The notes below the pieces were generated by a model. It did no database searches and was not told the origin of the DNA. It saw only the letters and a list, made by a program, of their open reading frames with translations. Made by a program: the position numbers and the translations under genes. Shown piece by piece: positions 34,472-51,890 of a stretch of DNA of 64,000 bases. Within the stretch, counting starts at the first letter, position 1, and the number at the start of each line of letters is the position of its first letter. Origin of the DNA: Sulfurimonas sp. C5 (GTDB taxonomy: Bacteria; Campylobacterota; Campylobacteria; Campylobacterales; Sulfurimonadaceae); assembly GCF_029872055.1 (NCBI RefSeq), contig NZ_JARXNQ010000003.1, positions 1-64,000 of the forward strand. Direction: 5' to 3'.

Positions 34472-36562
34472 TTATCCGTTACGTTTTTTGATGATCTCTT
34501 CAGATACGTTTCTTGGAACTTCTTCGTAATGATCAAATTCCATAGCGTATGTAGCACGCCCTTGAGTATTTGAACGAAGGTCAGTAGAATATCCGAACAT
34601 CTCAGAAAGTGGAACGAATGCATCAACGATTTTGTTACCGCTTCTGTCACCCATGTTGTTAACTTGACCACGACGACGGTTAAGGTCACCGATAACGTCA
34701 CCCATATAGTCTTCTGGTACTTCAACTTCAACTTTCATAATTGGTTCAAGGATTGCAGCGTCTGCTTCACGAGCAGCTTCTTTGAATCCCATTGAAGCAG
34801 CGATTTTGAATGACATCTCATTCGAGTCAACTTCGTGGTAAGAACCATCGTATAATGTAACTTCTGCATCTTCAATTGGGAAACCAGCAAGTACACCATT
34901 TTTCATAGACTCTTCCATACCTTTTTCAATAGCAGGAACGTACTCTTTAGGGATAACACCACCTTTAATTTCGTTGTTAAATACAAGACCTGTACCAGCT
35001 TCACCTGGTTTAAGTTTGAATACAACGTGACCATATTGTCCACGACCACCAGATTGTTTAGCGTATTTATAGTTTTTGTCAACTTCTTTTCTGATAGCTT
35101 CACGGTAAGATACTTGTGGAGCACCAACTTCAGCTTCAACTTTAAACTCACGCTTCATACGGTCAACAATAATTTCAAGGTGTAACTCACCCATACCAGA
35201 AATAATAGTTTGACCAGTTTCTTCATCAGTGTTAACACGGAAAGATGGATCTTCTGCAGCTAGTTTACCTAGAGCAATACCCATTTTTTCTTGGTCAGCT
35301 TTTGTTTTTGGCTCAACAGCAACAGAGATAACCGGCTCTGGGAAGTCCATTCTCTCTAATACAACTTTATCTTTTTCAGAACAAAGAGTATCACCAGTTG
35401 TTGTATATTTAAGACCAACAACCGCACCGATTTCACCAGCGTAAATTTCTTTAACTTCTTCACGTTTGATAGCATGCATTTTCATGATACGACCAATACG
35501 CTCTTTTTTATCTTTTGTAGAGTTGTGAACATAAGAACCAGCTTCTAATGAACCACGGTATACACGGATAAATGTTAACTGTCCAACGAATGGGTCAGTC
35601 ATAATTTTGAATGCTAATGAAGCGAATTCACCATCATCAGTTGATGGAACAGTAACTTCTTGAGTTTCATCATCCATCATTGTACCTTTAATAGCTGGTA
35701 CTTCAGTTGGAGCTGGAAGGTAATCTACAACAGCGTCAAGTAAAGTTTGAACACCTTTGTTTTTAAATGCAGTACCAACAGTCATTGGAACAATATGCAT
35801 AGCGATTGTAGCACGCTTGATAGCAGCTTTAATCTCATCTTCAGAGATCTCTTCACCCTCTAAGAATTTTTCCATTAACTCTTCATTACCGTCAACAGCA
35901 GAGATCTCTTCGATCATTTTTTCACGGTATTCTTCAGCTTTGTCTTGGTAATCAGCACGGATATCTTGAGTATGGTAAGCAGAACCCATAGCAGCGTCTT
36001 CATCCCATACAATCTCTTTCATTTTTACAAGATCGATAACACCTTCGAATTTATCTTCAGCACCGATTGGTAATTGAATAGGAACCGGGTTACCTTTAAG
36101 ACGATCACGAATTTGACGCTCAACTTCATAGAAATCTGCACCAGTTCTGTCATATTTGTTTACGAAAACGATTGAAGGTACACCATAACGGTTTCTTTGT
36201 CTCCAAACAGTTTCAGATTGTGGTTGAACTCCACCAACAGCACAGAATACAGATACAGCACCATCAAGTACACGCATAGAACGCTCAACTTCAATAGTGA
36301 AGTCAACGTGTCCCGGAGTATCGATAATGTTGATTTGTTTTCCAGCCCATTCACAAGTTGTTGCAGCTGAAGTAATTGTAATACCACGCTCTTGTTCTTG
36401 CTCCATCCAGTCCATTGTTGCAGCACCATCGTGAACTTCACCGATTTTATGCTCAACACCTGTATAGAAAAGGATACGCTCAGTTGTTGTTGTTTTACCA
36501 GCATCAATGTGAGCAGCAATACCAATGTTTCTTACATCGCTTAATTTATGAGATCTTGCCAT
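34472..36562 (-). CDS. fusA: Elongation factor G
   Basis: EF-G drives ribosomal translocation by GTP hydrolysis. The 696-residue protein has G1 AHIDAGKT (17-24), [13 protein letters not shown] and NKYDRTGAD, and the five-domain length is normal. It is the third gene of the rpsL-rpsG-fusA (str) operon, 19 bases after rpsG. Confidence 0.98.
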   Translation of the reverse strand: MARSHKLSDVRNIGIAAHIDAGKTTTTERILFYTGVEHKIGEVHDGAATMDWMEQEQERGITITSAATTCEWAGKQINIIDTPGHVDFTIEVERSMRVLDGAVSVFCAVGGVQPQSETVWRQRNRYGVPSIVFVNKYDRTGADFYEVERQIRDRLKGNPVPIQLPIGAEDKFEGVIDLVKMKEIVWDEDAAMGSAYHTQDIRADYQDKAEEYREKMIEEISAVDGNEELMEKFLEGEEISEDEIKAAIKRATIAMHIVPMTVGTAFKNKGVQTLLDAVVDYLPAPTEVPAIKGTMMDDETQEVTVPSTDDGEFASLAFKIMTDPFVGQLTFIRVYRGSLEAGSYVHNSTKDKKERIGRIMKMHAIKREEVKEIYAGEIGAVVGLKYTTTGDTLCSEKDKVVLERMDFPEPVISVAVEPKTKADQEKMGIALGKLAAEDPSFRVNTDEETGQTIISGMGELHLEIIVDRMKREFKVEAEVGAPQVSYREAIRKEVDKNYKYAKQSGGRGQYGHVVFKLKPGEAGTGLVFNNEIKGGVIPKEYVPAIEKGMEESMKNGVLAGFPIEDAEVTLYDGSYHEVDSNEMSFKIAASMGFKEAAREADAAILEPIMKVEVEVPEDYMGDVIGDLNRRRGQVNNMGDRSGNKIVDAFVPLSEMFGYSTDLRSNTQGRATYAMEFDHYEEVPRNVSEEIIKKRNG

Positions 36563-36581
36563 TTTTAAATTACCTTATATA

Positions 36582-37049
<468 letters not shown>

Positions 37050-37137
37050 TTATTTTTCCTTGTCTTCAATTTTTTTCAAAAAATTTACTCAAAACACTTT
37101 AAACAGTGCCCTGCAGCTATCTTTGAACTATTTTAAA

Positions 37138-37512
37138 TTATTTTTTTGGTTTTTTAGCACCGTATTTAGAACGAGCAACTAAACGGTTAGCAACACCAGC
37201 AGTATCTAATGCACCACGAACAATGTGATACTTAACACCCGGTAAATCTTTTACCCTACCACCACGTACTAGTACGATAGAGTGTTCTTGAAGGTTGTGA
37301 CCCTCACCACCAATGTATGAGATTACCTCAATACCTGTAGTTAATCTAACTTTCGCAACTTTTCTTAAAGCCGAGTTAGGTTTTTTAGGTGTAGTTGTGT
37401 AAACACGAGTACAAACACCACGACGCTGTGGACAAGCTTTTAAAGCAGCAGATTTTGATTTCTTAACTACTTTTTTACGCTCTTTACGAATCAATTGATT
37501 GATTGTAGGCAT
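37138..37512 (-). CDS. rpsL: 30S ribosomal protein S12
   Basis: S12 sits at the decoding centre and affects accuracy. The 124-residue protein has [29 protein letters not shown] and [13 protein letters not shown]. The lysines at which streptomycin-resistance mutations occur are both wild type (KKPNS and GRVKDLPG). It is the first gene of the str operon, 177 bases after rpoC, across a hairpin. Confidence 0.98.
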   Translation of the reverse strand: MPTINQLIRKERKKVVKKSKSAALKACPQRRGVCTRVYTTTPKKPNSALRKVAKVRLTTGIEVISYIGGEGHNLQEHSIVLVRGGRVKDLPGVKYHIVRGALDTAGVANRLVARSKYGAKKPKK

Positions 37513-37671
37513 ATATTTCCTTTATCTTAATTTTTCCAGTAGAATGTAACTCACTAAATTTTAGAGAGTTATAGACACGAAATAATACAGAAATAGTAAT
37601 TAAAGTTTGCTTATTTTAAGTAGATTTTAATATATTTAAAAAAATGTGTAGATTTTTGAGGAGGAAGCCTA

Positions 37672-46351
<8,680 letters not shown>

Positions 46352-46475
46352 CTACCTCGATAAGTTATTAATGAATGATTTTTTACAAATCAACTATCAA
46401 ATTCTAGGCGTCCCTAGACTTGAAATTTACTCTTTTTCAAAAGAGATTTTTTTACAGTGCTTATAAACGACATAA

Positions 46476-46519
46476 GGGCACTTTAATAAGAGGAGAATTC
46501 TTCTCTTACTAAAGCGCCC
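46476..46519 (-). promoter_or_regulatory. Long hairpin between rplL and rpoB (attenuator or RNase III site)
   Basis: On the minus strand GGGCGCTTTAGTAAGAG pairs with CTCTTATTAAAGTGCCC, 17 consecutive pairs including two G-U, with a 10-base loop. No U-run follows. In E. coli the same gene junction holds a partial terminator and an RNase III cleavage stem that lower rpoBC relative to ribosomal protein genes. The equivalent role here is inference. Confidence 0.65.
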
Positions 46520-46526
46520 AAAAGTT

Positions 46527-46545
46527 GGAGGGATCTAAGCCCTCC
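46527..46545 (-). terminator. Hairpin after rplL
   Basis: GGAGGG and CCCTCC form a 6-bp GC-rich stem with a 7-base loop, 18 bases after the rplL stop. A T-run precedes it and no T-run follows, so it is likely a 3'-end stabiliser or partial terminator acting with the long hairpin downstream. Confidence 0.45.
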
Positions 46546-46563
46546 ATAAAAAAGTGAGTTAAA

Positions 46564-46938
46564 TTATTTAACTTCTACTACTGCACCAGCTTCTTCTAAT
46601 TTAGCTTTAGCTTCTTCAGCAGTTTCTTTATCTACACCTTCTTTGATTGTAGATGGTAAGTTTTCACAAGCGTCTTTAGCTTCTTTTAAACCAAGACCAG
46701 TAAGCTCACGAACTACTTTAATTACACCGATTTTTTTAGCACCAGCGTCAGTAATTACTACGTTGAACTCAGTTTGCTCAGCACCACCAGCAGCACCAGC
46801 ATCACCAGCTACACCAGCAACTGCTACAGGTTGAGCAGATACACCAAATTTTTCTTCGAACTCTTTTACAAGCTCAGATAATTCTAATACAGATAATCCA
46901 GAGATGAATTCTAATACATCTTCTTTAGTTACAGCCAT
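46564..46938 (-). CDS. rplL: 50S ribosomal protein L7/L12
   Basis: This forms the ribosomal stalk that recruits translation factors. The 124-residue protein has the N-terminal dimer helix, an Ala/Gly-rich hinge ([16 protein letters not shown]) and the C-terminal [21 protein letters not shown]. An AGGAG ribosome site precedes the ATG. Confidence 0.98.
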   Translation of the reverse strand: MAVTKEDVLEFISGLSVLELSELVKEFEEKFGVSAQPVAVAGVAGDAGAAGGAEQTEFNVVITDAGAKKIGVIKVVRELTGLGLKEAKDACENLPSTIKEGVDKETAEEAKAKLEEAGAVVEVK

Positions 46939-46973
46939 AATTTTCTCCTATGGTATTTTTATTTTAAATTTTT

Positions 46974-46998
46974 TTACTAGTTTTATCTAGACTAGTAA
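46974..46998 (-). repeat. 8-bp inverted repeat between rplJ and rplL
   Basis: TTACTAGT and ACTAGTAA pair around a 9-base centre that itself contains CTAG. It lies between the rplJ stop and the rplL ribosome site and may be a processing or expression-balancing hairpin. Confidence 0.35.
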
Positions 46999-47015
46999 CT
47001 AGATATTAAAAACGA

Positions 47016-47498
47016 TTACGCTTCAGCTTCGTTTTTTTGTCTTAGCGCATCAAGACCATATACAAAGTTTGTAAGTGGTGCCATCCAAGTCGCAGCAAGC
47101 ATACCAAGAAGTTCTTCACGTCCTGGAAGTTTAGCGTATGCATCAATTTGTGCTGCATTAGCTGCTTCTTTATCTAGGTAACCAGCTTTAACAACTAATT
47201 TCTCATTGTTTTTAGCGAAATCAGCAGCAACTTTTGGAGCATTAATAACTTCGTTTGACCAGATAAAGATATTTGTATCTTTTAGTTCAACACCTGTCAT
47301 ACCTGCTTTTTCTAAAGCGATAGCTGCTAAAGTGTTTTTAACAACCTGAACACTTGCGTCTTTAGCACGAGCAGCTTTTCTTAACTCTTCTAATTCAGAA
47401 ACTGTTAAACCTTTGTAGTCACAAATAACTACAGCAGTAGTCTCAGCGAAAGAGTTAGAAAGTTGCTCAATAACTTCAGCTTTTTTAGACTTAAGCAT
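47016..47498 (-). CDS. rplJ: 50S ribosomal protein L10
   Basis: L10 anchors L7/L12 on the ribosome and, in other bacteria, represses its own mRNA. The 160-residue protein has EVIEQLSNSFAETTAVVICDYKGL and VVKNTLAAIAL. The ATG at 47498 follows AAGGAG; I reject an in-frame extension to 47555, which would run into the structured leader. The upstream gap is 205 bases. Confidence 0.97.
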   Translation of the reverse strand: MLKSKKAEVIEQLSNSFAETTAVVICDYKGLTVSELEELRKAARAKDASVQVVKNTLAAIALEKAGMTGVELKDTNIFIWSNEVINAPKVAADFAKNNEKLVVKAGYLDKEAANAAQIDAYAKLPGREELLGMLAATWMAPLTNFVYGLDALRQKNEAEA

Positions 47499-47540
47499 AA
47501 ATTTCTCCTTTCCCAGACATAACTTCAAGCGGGGTAGAAA

Positions 47541-47592
47541 GGACTTTTTAAGCAAACCTATCGGTTTTATTGCCCCCTACTGTCTTTAGTCC
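47541..47592 (-). ncRNA. Candidate L10 (rplJ) mRNA leader
   Basis: The minus-strand leader folds into an outer GGACT/AGTCC stem enclosing AAAGACAGTAGGGGGC and an inner AAACC-GATA-GGTTT hairpin, followed by a C-rich segment and the rplJ ribosome site. Position and the AAAGACAGUAGG-like segment fit the bacterial L10 leader, to which L10(L12)4 binds for feedback control. The match is by eye. Confidence 0.45.
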
Positions 47593-47671
47593 AAGTAATT
47601 CAGATTCCCATCCAAAAAATGAAAATCTTTACTTTAAGATAGAAAATCTCAAAATAAAAACTTTCAAAATC

Positions 47672-47690
47672 TCCGAGAAAAACTCTCGGA
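47672..47690 (-). terminator. Hairpin between rplA and rplJ
   Basis: TCCGAGA and TCTCGGA form a 7-bp stem with a 5-base loop, 13 bases after the rplA stop, followed on the minus strand by GATTTTG. It is a plausible attenuator or 3' end of the rplK-rplA message. Confidence 0.5.
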
Positions 47691-47703
47691 AACTTAGATT
47701 ATA

Positions 47704-48396
47704 CTATTTTGTATCTAAAAGTTCAGCTACATCAAGTTTAAGAGCTGGAGACATAGTTAAACTAAGTGCAGCATTTTTGATGTAACGACCTTTTGAAGAA
47801 GCTGGTTTTTGTTTATTAATAGCTTTTACAAAAGTAGAAAGGTTTTCAGCAATTTTGTCAGCATCGAAACTTACTTTACCAATACCAGCGTGAATATTAC
47901 CTTTTTTATCAACTCTGAAGTTTACTTGACCACCTTTAACATTGTTAACAGCAGTAGCAACATCTGGAGTTACAGTACCAGTTTTAGGGTTAGGCATTAA
48001 ACCTTTTGGTCCAAGAATACGACCTACTTGACCAACAAGACCCATACAATCTGGAGCAGCAACAACGATATCGAAATCGATATTACCTTCTTTAATTTGT
48101 GCAACTAGCTCATCAGTACCAACGATGTCAGCACCAGCAGCTTTAGCTTCGTCAGCTTTTGCACCTTTAGCAAATACTGCAACACGTACAGTTTTACCAG
48201 TACCATGTGGAAGAACGATCGCACCACGTACCATTTGGTCAGCGTGACGTGGATCAACATTTAAATTCATTGCAATTTCAACAGTTTCGTCGAATTTTGC
48301 ACTTTTTAGCTCTTTTACAGTTGAAGAAGCTTCACTAATTGTGTAAGCTTTAGAGCTATCAACTTTTTCTAATAATTGCTTATATCTTTTGCTCAT
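47704..48396 (-). CDS. rplA: 50S ribosomal protein L1
   Basis: L1 forms the mobile stalk near the ribosomal E site. The 230-residue protein has the conserved [18 protein letters not shown] segment and [18 protein letters not shown]. The ATG at 48396 has GGAG upstream, so an in-frame extension to 48432 is not needed. Confidence 0.97.
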   Translation of the reverse strand: MSKRYKQLLEKVDSSKAYTISEASSTVKELKSAKFDETVEIAMNLNVDPRHADQMVRGAIVLPHGTGKTVRVAVFAKGAKADEAKAAGADIVGTDELVAQIKEGNIDFDIVVAAPDCMGLVGQVGRILGPKGLMPNPKTGTVTPDVATAVNNVKGGQVNFRVDKKGNIHAGIGKVSFDADKIAENLSTFVKAINKQKPASSKGRYIKNAALSLTMSPALKLDVAELLDTK

Positions 48397-48475
48397 AACA
48401 AATTTCTCCGCATTTAAAATTCTGCCACACAATTTTAAATCATTGTGGTCGATGATTATTTAGTTTTATTTGTGA

Positions 48476-48901
48476 TTACTCAGTAATCTCGATACCCATT
48501 GAACGAGCTTGACCAGCAATAGTGTTTGCTGCCATTTCTCTATCGTCAGTATTAAGATCTTCGATTTTTTGATCAACGATCTCCATAAGTTTTTCACGAG
48601 TGATTTTTGCCACTTTGTTTTTAAGTGGATTGTCACTACCTTTTTTAAGACCAGCAGCTTTCATTAATAATGCAGATGCAGGTGGTTGTTTAGTAATGAA
48701 TGAAAAACTTCTGTCATTGTAAACAGTAATGATAGTTGGAACTTTGAATCCCATCTTATCTTTAGTTTTTTCGTTGAAAGCTTTACAGAATTCCATGATG
48801 TTAACACCACGTTGTCCTAAAGCAGGTCCTACCGGTGGAGCCGGGTTAGCTGCACCAGCTTGAATTTGAAGCTTGATATAGCCTGAAACTTTCTTTGCCA
48901 T
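48476..48901 (-). CDS. rplK: 50S ribosomal protein L11
   Basis: L11 is part of the GTPase-associated centre. The 141-residue protein has [20 protein letters not shown] near the N-terminus and the rRNA-binding C-terminal domain ending [13 protein letters not shown]. It follows nusG after 20 bases with an AAGGAAGA ribosome site. Confidence 0.98.
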   Translation of the reverse strand: MAKKVSGYIKLQIQAGAANPAPPVGPALGQRGVNIMEFCKAFNEKTKDKMGFKVPTIITVYNDRSFSFITKQPPASALLMKAAGLKKGSDNPLKNKVAKITREKLMEIVDQKIEDLNTDDREMAANTIAGQARSMGIEITE

Positions 48902-48921
48902 GTTTCTTCCTTTTTATGAAT

Positions 48922-49449
48922 TTAAATTATTTTTTCAACTTGAGTATAAGAGATATCTACAGGAGTAGCTCTACCAAAAATTGAAACGTTAAGTTTTAGA
49001 GTCCCATGCTCTAAGTCGTATTCATCCACAGTACCTGTGAAGTTCGCAAACGGTCCGTCAATAATACGTACAGTTTCACCATTATCGAAGAATACTTTCG
49101 GTTTCGGTGCCTGACGATTATTTACACGATCTAAGATAACTTGAATATCATGCTCGCTTAGAGGTGTCGGACGGTTTCCTTCTCCAATAAACCCTGATAC
49201 TTTAGGGATAGATTGAATCATATGTTGAATCTCTGTGTTTAGATCAATTTTAGCAAATACATATCCGCTATAAAGAGATCTCTCAGAAACTTTTTTCTTT
49301 CCATCTTTTACTTCAATAACATCTTCAGTTGGAACAATTACGTCTGTAATGTGTTCTTGGAGTCCATACTCTTCAATCATATTGAAGATAGCATCTCTAA
49401 CTGCTCTATCACTTCCATAAGTTTGGATCGAGTACCATTGATGTGCCAT
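48922..49449 (-). CDS. nusG: Transcription termination/antitermination factor NusG
   Basis: NusG binds RNA polymerase and couples it to Rho or the ribosome. The 175-residue protein has the NGN domain (MAHQWYSIQTYGSDRAVRDA) and a C-terminal KOW domain (GETVRIIDGPFANFTGTVDE). It follows secE after 10 bases. Confidence 0.98.
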   Translation of the reverse strand: MAHQWYSIQTYGSDRAVRDAIFNMIEEYGLQEHITDVIVPTEDVIEVKDGKKKVSERSLYSGYVFAKIDLNTEIQHMIQSIPKVSGFIGEGNRPTPLSEHDIQVILDRVNNRQAPKPKVFFDNGETVRIIDGPFANFTGTVDEYDLEHGTLKLNVSIFGRATPVDISYTQVEKII

Positions 49450-49459
49450 AACTTACTCC

Positions 49460-49639
49460 TTAACCTAAGATTGCTGAAACTACAGATGACATAAGTAGGT
49501 CAACTAAAGCCAAAAATGCAGCTACTGCAGAAACAACAACAATAACAGCGATATAAGCTTGTTTTACCTGTCCTTTTGTAGGAAAGATAACTTTACTTAA
49601 TTCTAATTTTGCATTTTGGATATGTTTACCTAACTTCAT
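49460..49639 (-). CDS. secE: Preprotein translocase subunit SecE
   Basis: SecE is the small essential subunit of SecYEG. This 59-residue form has the conserved amphipathic segment (LSKVIFPTKGQVKQAYIAV) and a single transmembrane helix (about 29-50), as in other bacteria with a one-helix SecE. The position before nusG is the universal one. It lies 76 bases after tRNA-Trp. Confidence 0.95.
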   Translation of the reverse strand: MKLGKHIQNAKLELSKVIFPTKGQVKQAYIAVIVVVSAVAAFLALVDLLMSSVVSAILG

Positions 49640-49715
49640 ATGCTCTTTCCATCATCTTAAAATATCATTTATTACAAATTTTGCCCGAAAGCAAAACTAA
49701 TAATAAATTTACAAG

Positions 49716-49791
49716 TGGCAGGCGTGGAGGGACTCGAACCCCCAACACCCGGATTTGGAATCCGGTGCTCTACCATTGGAGCTACACGCCT
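49716..49791 (-). tRNA. tRNA-Trp (CCA anticodon)
   Basis: A 76-base cloverleaf on the minus strand begins AGGCGTG and ends CACGCCTG with an encoded CCA. The anticodon stem-loop GGATT-CCA-AATCC gives CCA. The GGTTCGAGTCC T-arm is intact. It sits between rpmG and secE, the usual place. Confidence 0.97.
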
Positions 49792-49813
49792 ATAAATAAA
49801 GAGAGAAAACTGA

Positions 49814-49966
49814 TTACAGTTTCATCTCTTTGTGAACTGTATGCTCTTTACAGAATTTACAGTATTTTCTTACTGAAAATTTTTCAGTATGAGTTTTTTT
49901 ATTTTTAGTTGTGTGATAGTTACGTCTAGTACATTTCTCACAACCTAAGTGAATTGCTTCTCTCAT
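49814..49966 (-). CDS. rpmG: 50S ribosomal protein L33
   Basis: This 50-residue protein (MREAIHLGCEKCTRRNYHTT) has two CxxC pairs (CEKC and CKFC), so it is the zinc-binding C+ form. The ATG at 49966 is preceded by an AAGGTTTAAAAC region. It lies between tuf and tRNA-Trp, as in many bacteria. Confidence 0.95.
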   Translation of the reverse strand: MREAIHLGCEKCTRRNYHTTKNKKTHTEKFSVRKYCKFCKEHTVHKEMKL

Positions 49967-49992
49967 GTTTTAAACCTTTAAATTGGTTCAAG

Positions 49993-50014
49993 GTAATTCG
50001 CAAAAGCGAATTAC
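49993..50014 (-). terminator. Hairpin spanning the tuf stop codon
   Basis: GTAATTCGC and GCGAATTAC form a perfect 9-bp stem with a 4-base loop. The tuf stop codon is inside the stem. There is no U-run after it, so it probably marks processing or partial termination between tuf and rpmG. Confidence 0.45.
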
Positions 50015-51210
50015 GCAAGAATCTCAGCTACAACACCAGCACCAACTGTTCTACCACCTTCACGGATAGCGAACTTAGTACCTTTTTCCATCGCGATTGG
50101 ATAGATTAGTTCTGCAGTGATAGTTACGTTATCACCTGGCATAACCATTTCAGTACCTTCTGGTAAAGTGATAGCACCAGTTACGTCTGTTGTACGTACG
50201 TAGAATTGTGGACGGTAACCATTGAAGAATGGAGTATGACGACCACCTTCGTCTTTACTTAATACGTAGATTTCAGCTGTAAATTTAGTATGTGGAGTGA
50301 TTGAACCTGGCTTACAAAGAACTTGACCACGCTCAACATCGTCTTTACCAATACCACGGATAAGGATACCACAGTTATCACCAGCTTCACCTTGCTCCAT
50401 TTCTTTACGGAACATTTCAACACCTGTTACAGTTGTTGTTTGAGTGTCACGGATACCAACGATTTCAACAGTATCACCAACTTTAACAATACCACGTTCA
50501 ATACGACCAGTAACAACCGTACCACGTCCAGAGATTGAGAACACGTCTTCAACTGGCATTAAGAAATCTTTATCTGTTTCACGAGCTGGTTCTGGAATGT
50601 AAGCATCTACTTCAGCCATAAGCTTAAGGATTTTTTCTGACCACTCACCAAGAGTACCAGTTTTTGCTTCTTCAAGAGCTTTAAGAGCTGAACCAGCAAC
50701 GATTGGAGTATCATCACCTGGGAAGTCATAAGTATCTAATAACTCACGGATTTCCATTTCAACTAATTCTAATAACTCTTCATCATCAACCATATCTTCT
50801 TTGTTCATGAAAACAACGATGTATGGTACACCTACTTGTTTTGAAAGAAGGATGTGCTCACGAGTTTGTGGCATCGGGCCGTCCGCAGCAGAAACAACAA
50901 GAATAGCACCGTCCATTTGAGCAGCACCTGTAATCATGTTTTTAACGTAGTCCGCGTGACCTGGACAGTCAACGTGTGCATAGTGACGAGTTTCAGTTTC
51001 GTACTCAACGTGTGAAGTAGCGATAGTGATACCACGCTCTCTTTCTTCTGGTGCATTATCGATTTGATCATAATCCATCATTTTTGCACCGTTTGTAACA
51101 GCTAATACTGCAGTGATTGCAGCTGTTAGTGTAGTTTTACCATGGTCAACGTGACCAATTGTACCAATGTTAACGTGGGGTTTATTACGTTCAAACTTTT
51201 CTTTTGCCAT
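50011..51210 (-). CDS. tuf: Elongation factor Tu
   Basis: EF-Tu delivers aminoacyl-tRNA to the ribosome. The 399-residue protein has [17 protein letters not shown] and NKEDMVDD, all intact. The ATG at 51210 has GGAGGACACT upstream, a strong ribosome site; an in-frame extension to 51264 is rejected. It lies between tRNA-Thr(GGT) and rpmG. Confidence 0.98.
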   Translation of the reverse strand: MAKEKFERNKPHVNIGTIGHVDHGKTTLTAAITAVLAVTNGAKMMDYDQIDNAPEERERGITIATSHVEYETETRHYAHVDCPGHADYVKNMITGAAQMDGAILVVSAADGPMPQTREHILLSKQVGVPYIVVFMNKEDMVDDEELLELVEMEIRELLDTYDFPGDDTPIVAGSALKALEEAKTGTLGEWSEKILKLMAEVDAYIPEPARETDKDFLMPVEDVFSISGRGTVVTGRIERGIVKVGDTVEIVGIRDTQTTTVTGVEMFRKEMEQGEAGDNCGILIRGIGKDDVERGQVLCKPGSITPHTKFTAEIYVLSKDEGGRHTPFFNGYRPQFYVRTTDVTGAITLPEGTEMVMPGDNVTITAELIYPIAMEKGTKFAIREGGRTVGAGVVAEILA

Positions 51211-51299
51211 AGTGTCCTCCGACCTTAATTTGTGAATTGAAATGGAATTATATCCAAAAATCATTCAATTATTTCTTAAACTAATGAAAACAACTTTGC

Positions 51300-51374
<75 letters not shown>

Positions 51375-51541
51375 AAAATTGCATCAGTTTTTAAGAAATC
51401 ATTGCATAATTCTTAAGCTATAAAAAACGGAATATTAGTTTTAATGATAGAAAAGCTATATAGATATCTATTTTTATCGGATAAATATTATATATGAAGT
51501 TAATTGAAATTATACTTCAGCTTCCAGAATCTGTTCTCTAG

Positions 51542-51617
<76 letters not shown>

Positions 51618-51629
51618 ATATTGAACAAG

Positions 51630-51714
51630 TGGTGGTGAGAAGAGGAGTCGAACCTCTGAACCCGTAGGGAGCGGATTTACAGTCCGCCGTCGTTGGCCAC
51701 TTGACTATCTCACC
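51630..51714 (-). tRNA. tRNA-Tyr (GTA anticodon)
   Basis: An 85-base class II tRNA with a long variable arm, beginning GGTGAGA and ending TCTCACCA with an encoded CCA. The anticodon stem-loop GCGGA-CTGTAAA-TCCGC gives GTA. Confidence 0.97.
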
Positions 51715-51757
51715 ATTTTAATCTGGTCTAACACTGTTTCTAATATTCAAAATTCAA

Positions 51758-51834
51758 TGGTGCCGACACGAGGATTTGAACCCCGGGCCTGCTGATTACA
51801 AATCAGCTGCTCTAGCCAACTGAGCTATGTCGGC
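51758..51834 (-). tRNA. tRNA-Thr (TGT anticodon)
   Basis: A 77-base cloverleaf begins GCCGACA and ends TGTCGGCA with an encoded CCA. The anticodon stem-loop GCTGA-TTTGTAA-TCAGC gives TGT. It is the first gene after the consensus promoter at 51852-51880. Confidence 0.97.
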
Positions 51835-51851
51835 ATCGAATTTGAGCCAGA

Positions 51852-51880
51852 ATTATAGTGCAAAATATTTTTAATGTCAA
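51852..51880 (-). promoter_or_regulatory. Consensus sigma-70 promoter of the tRNA-tuf locus
   Basis: On the minus strand TTGACA (51880-51875) and TATAAT (51857-51852) are separated by exactly 17 bases, a full match to the consensus. The start point would be near 51845, about ten bases before tRNA-Thr(TGT). It likely drives the tRNA genes and perhaps tuf and beyond. Confidence 0.85.
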
Positions 51881-51890
51881 GAGTTTTGAA

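Noticed and set aside
47499-47555. Longer start for rplJ
   Set aside because: It runs through the structured leader, and the AAGGAG at the shorter start is convincing.
51211-51264. Longer start for tuf
   Set aside because: The GGAGGA ribosome site and family N-terminus ([14 protein letters not shown]) define the ATG at 51210.
51375-51541. Gene or tRNA in the gap between tRNA-Gly and tRNA-Thr(GGT)
   Set aside because: The 167 bases are AT-rich with TATAAT-like boxes but hold no cloverleaf and no convincing reading frame.
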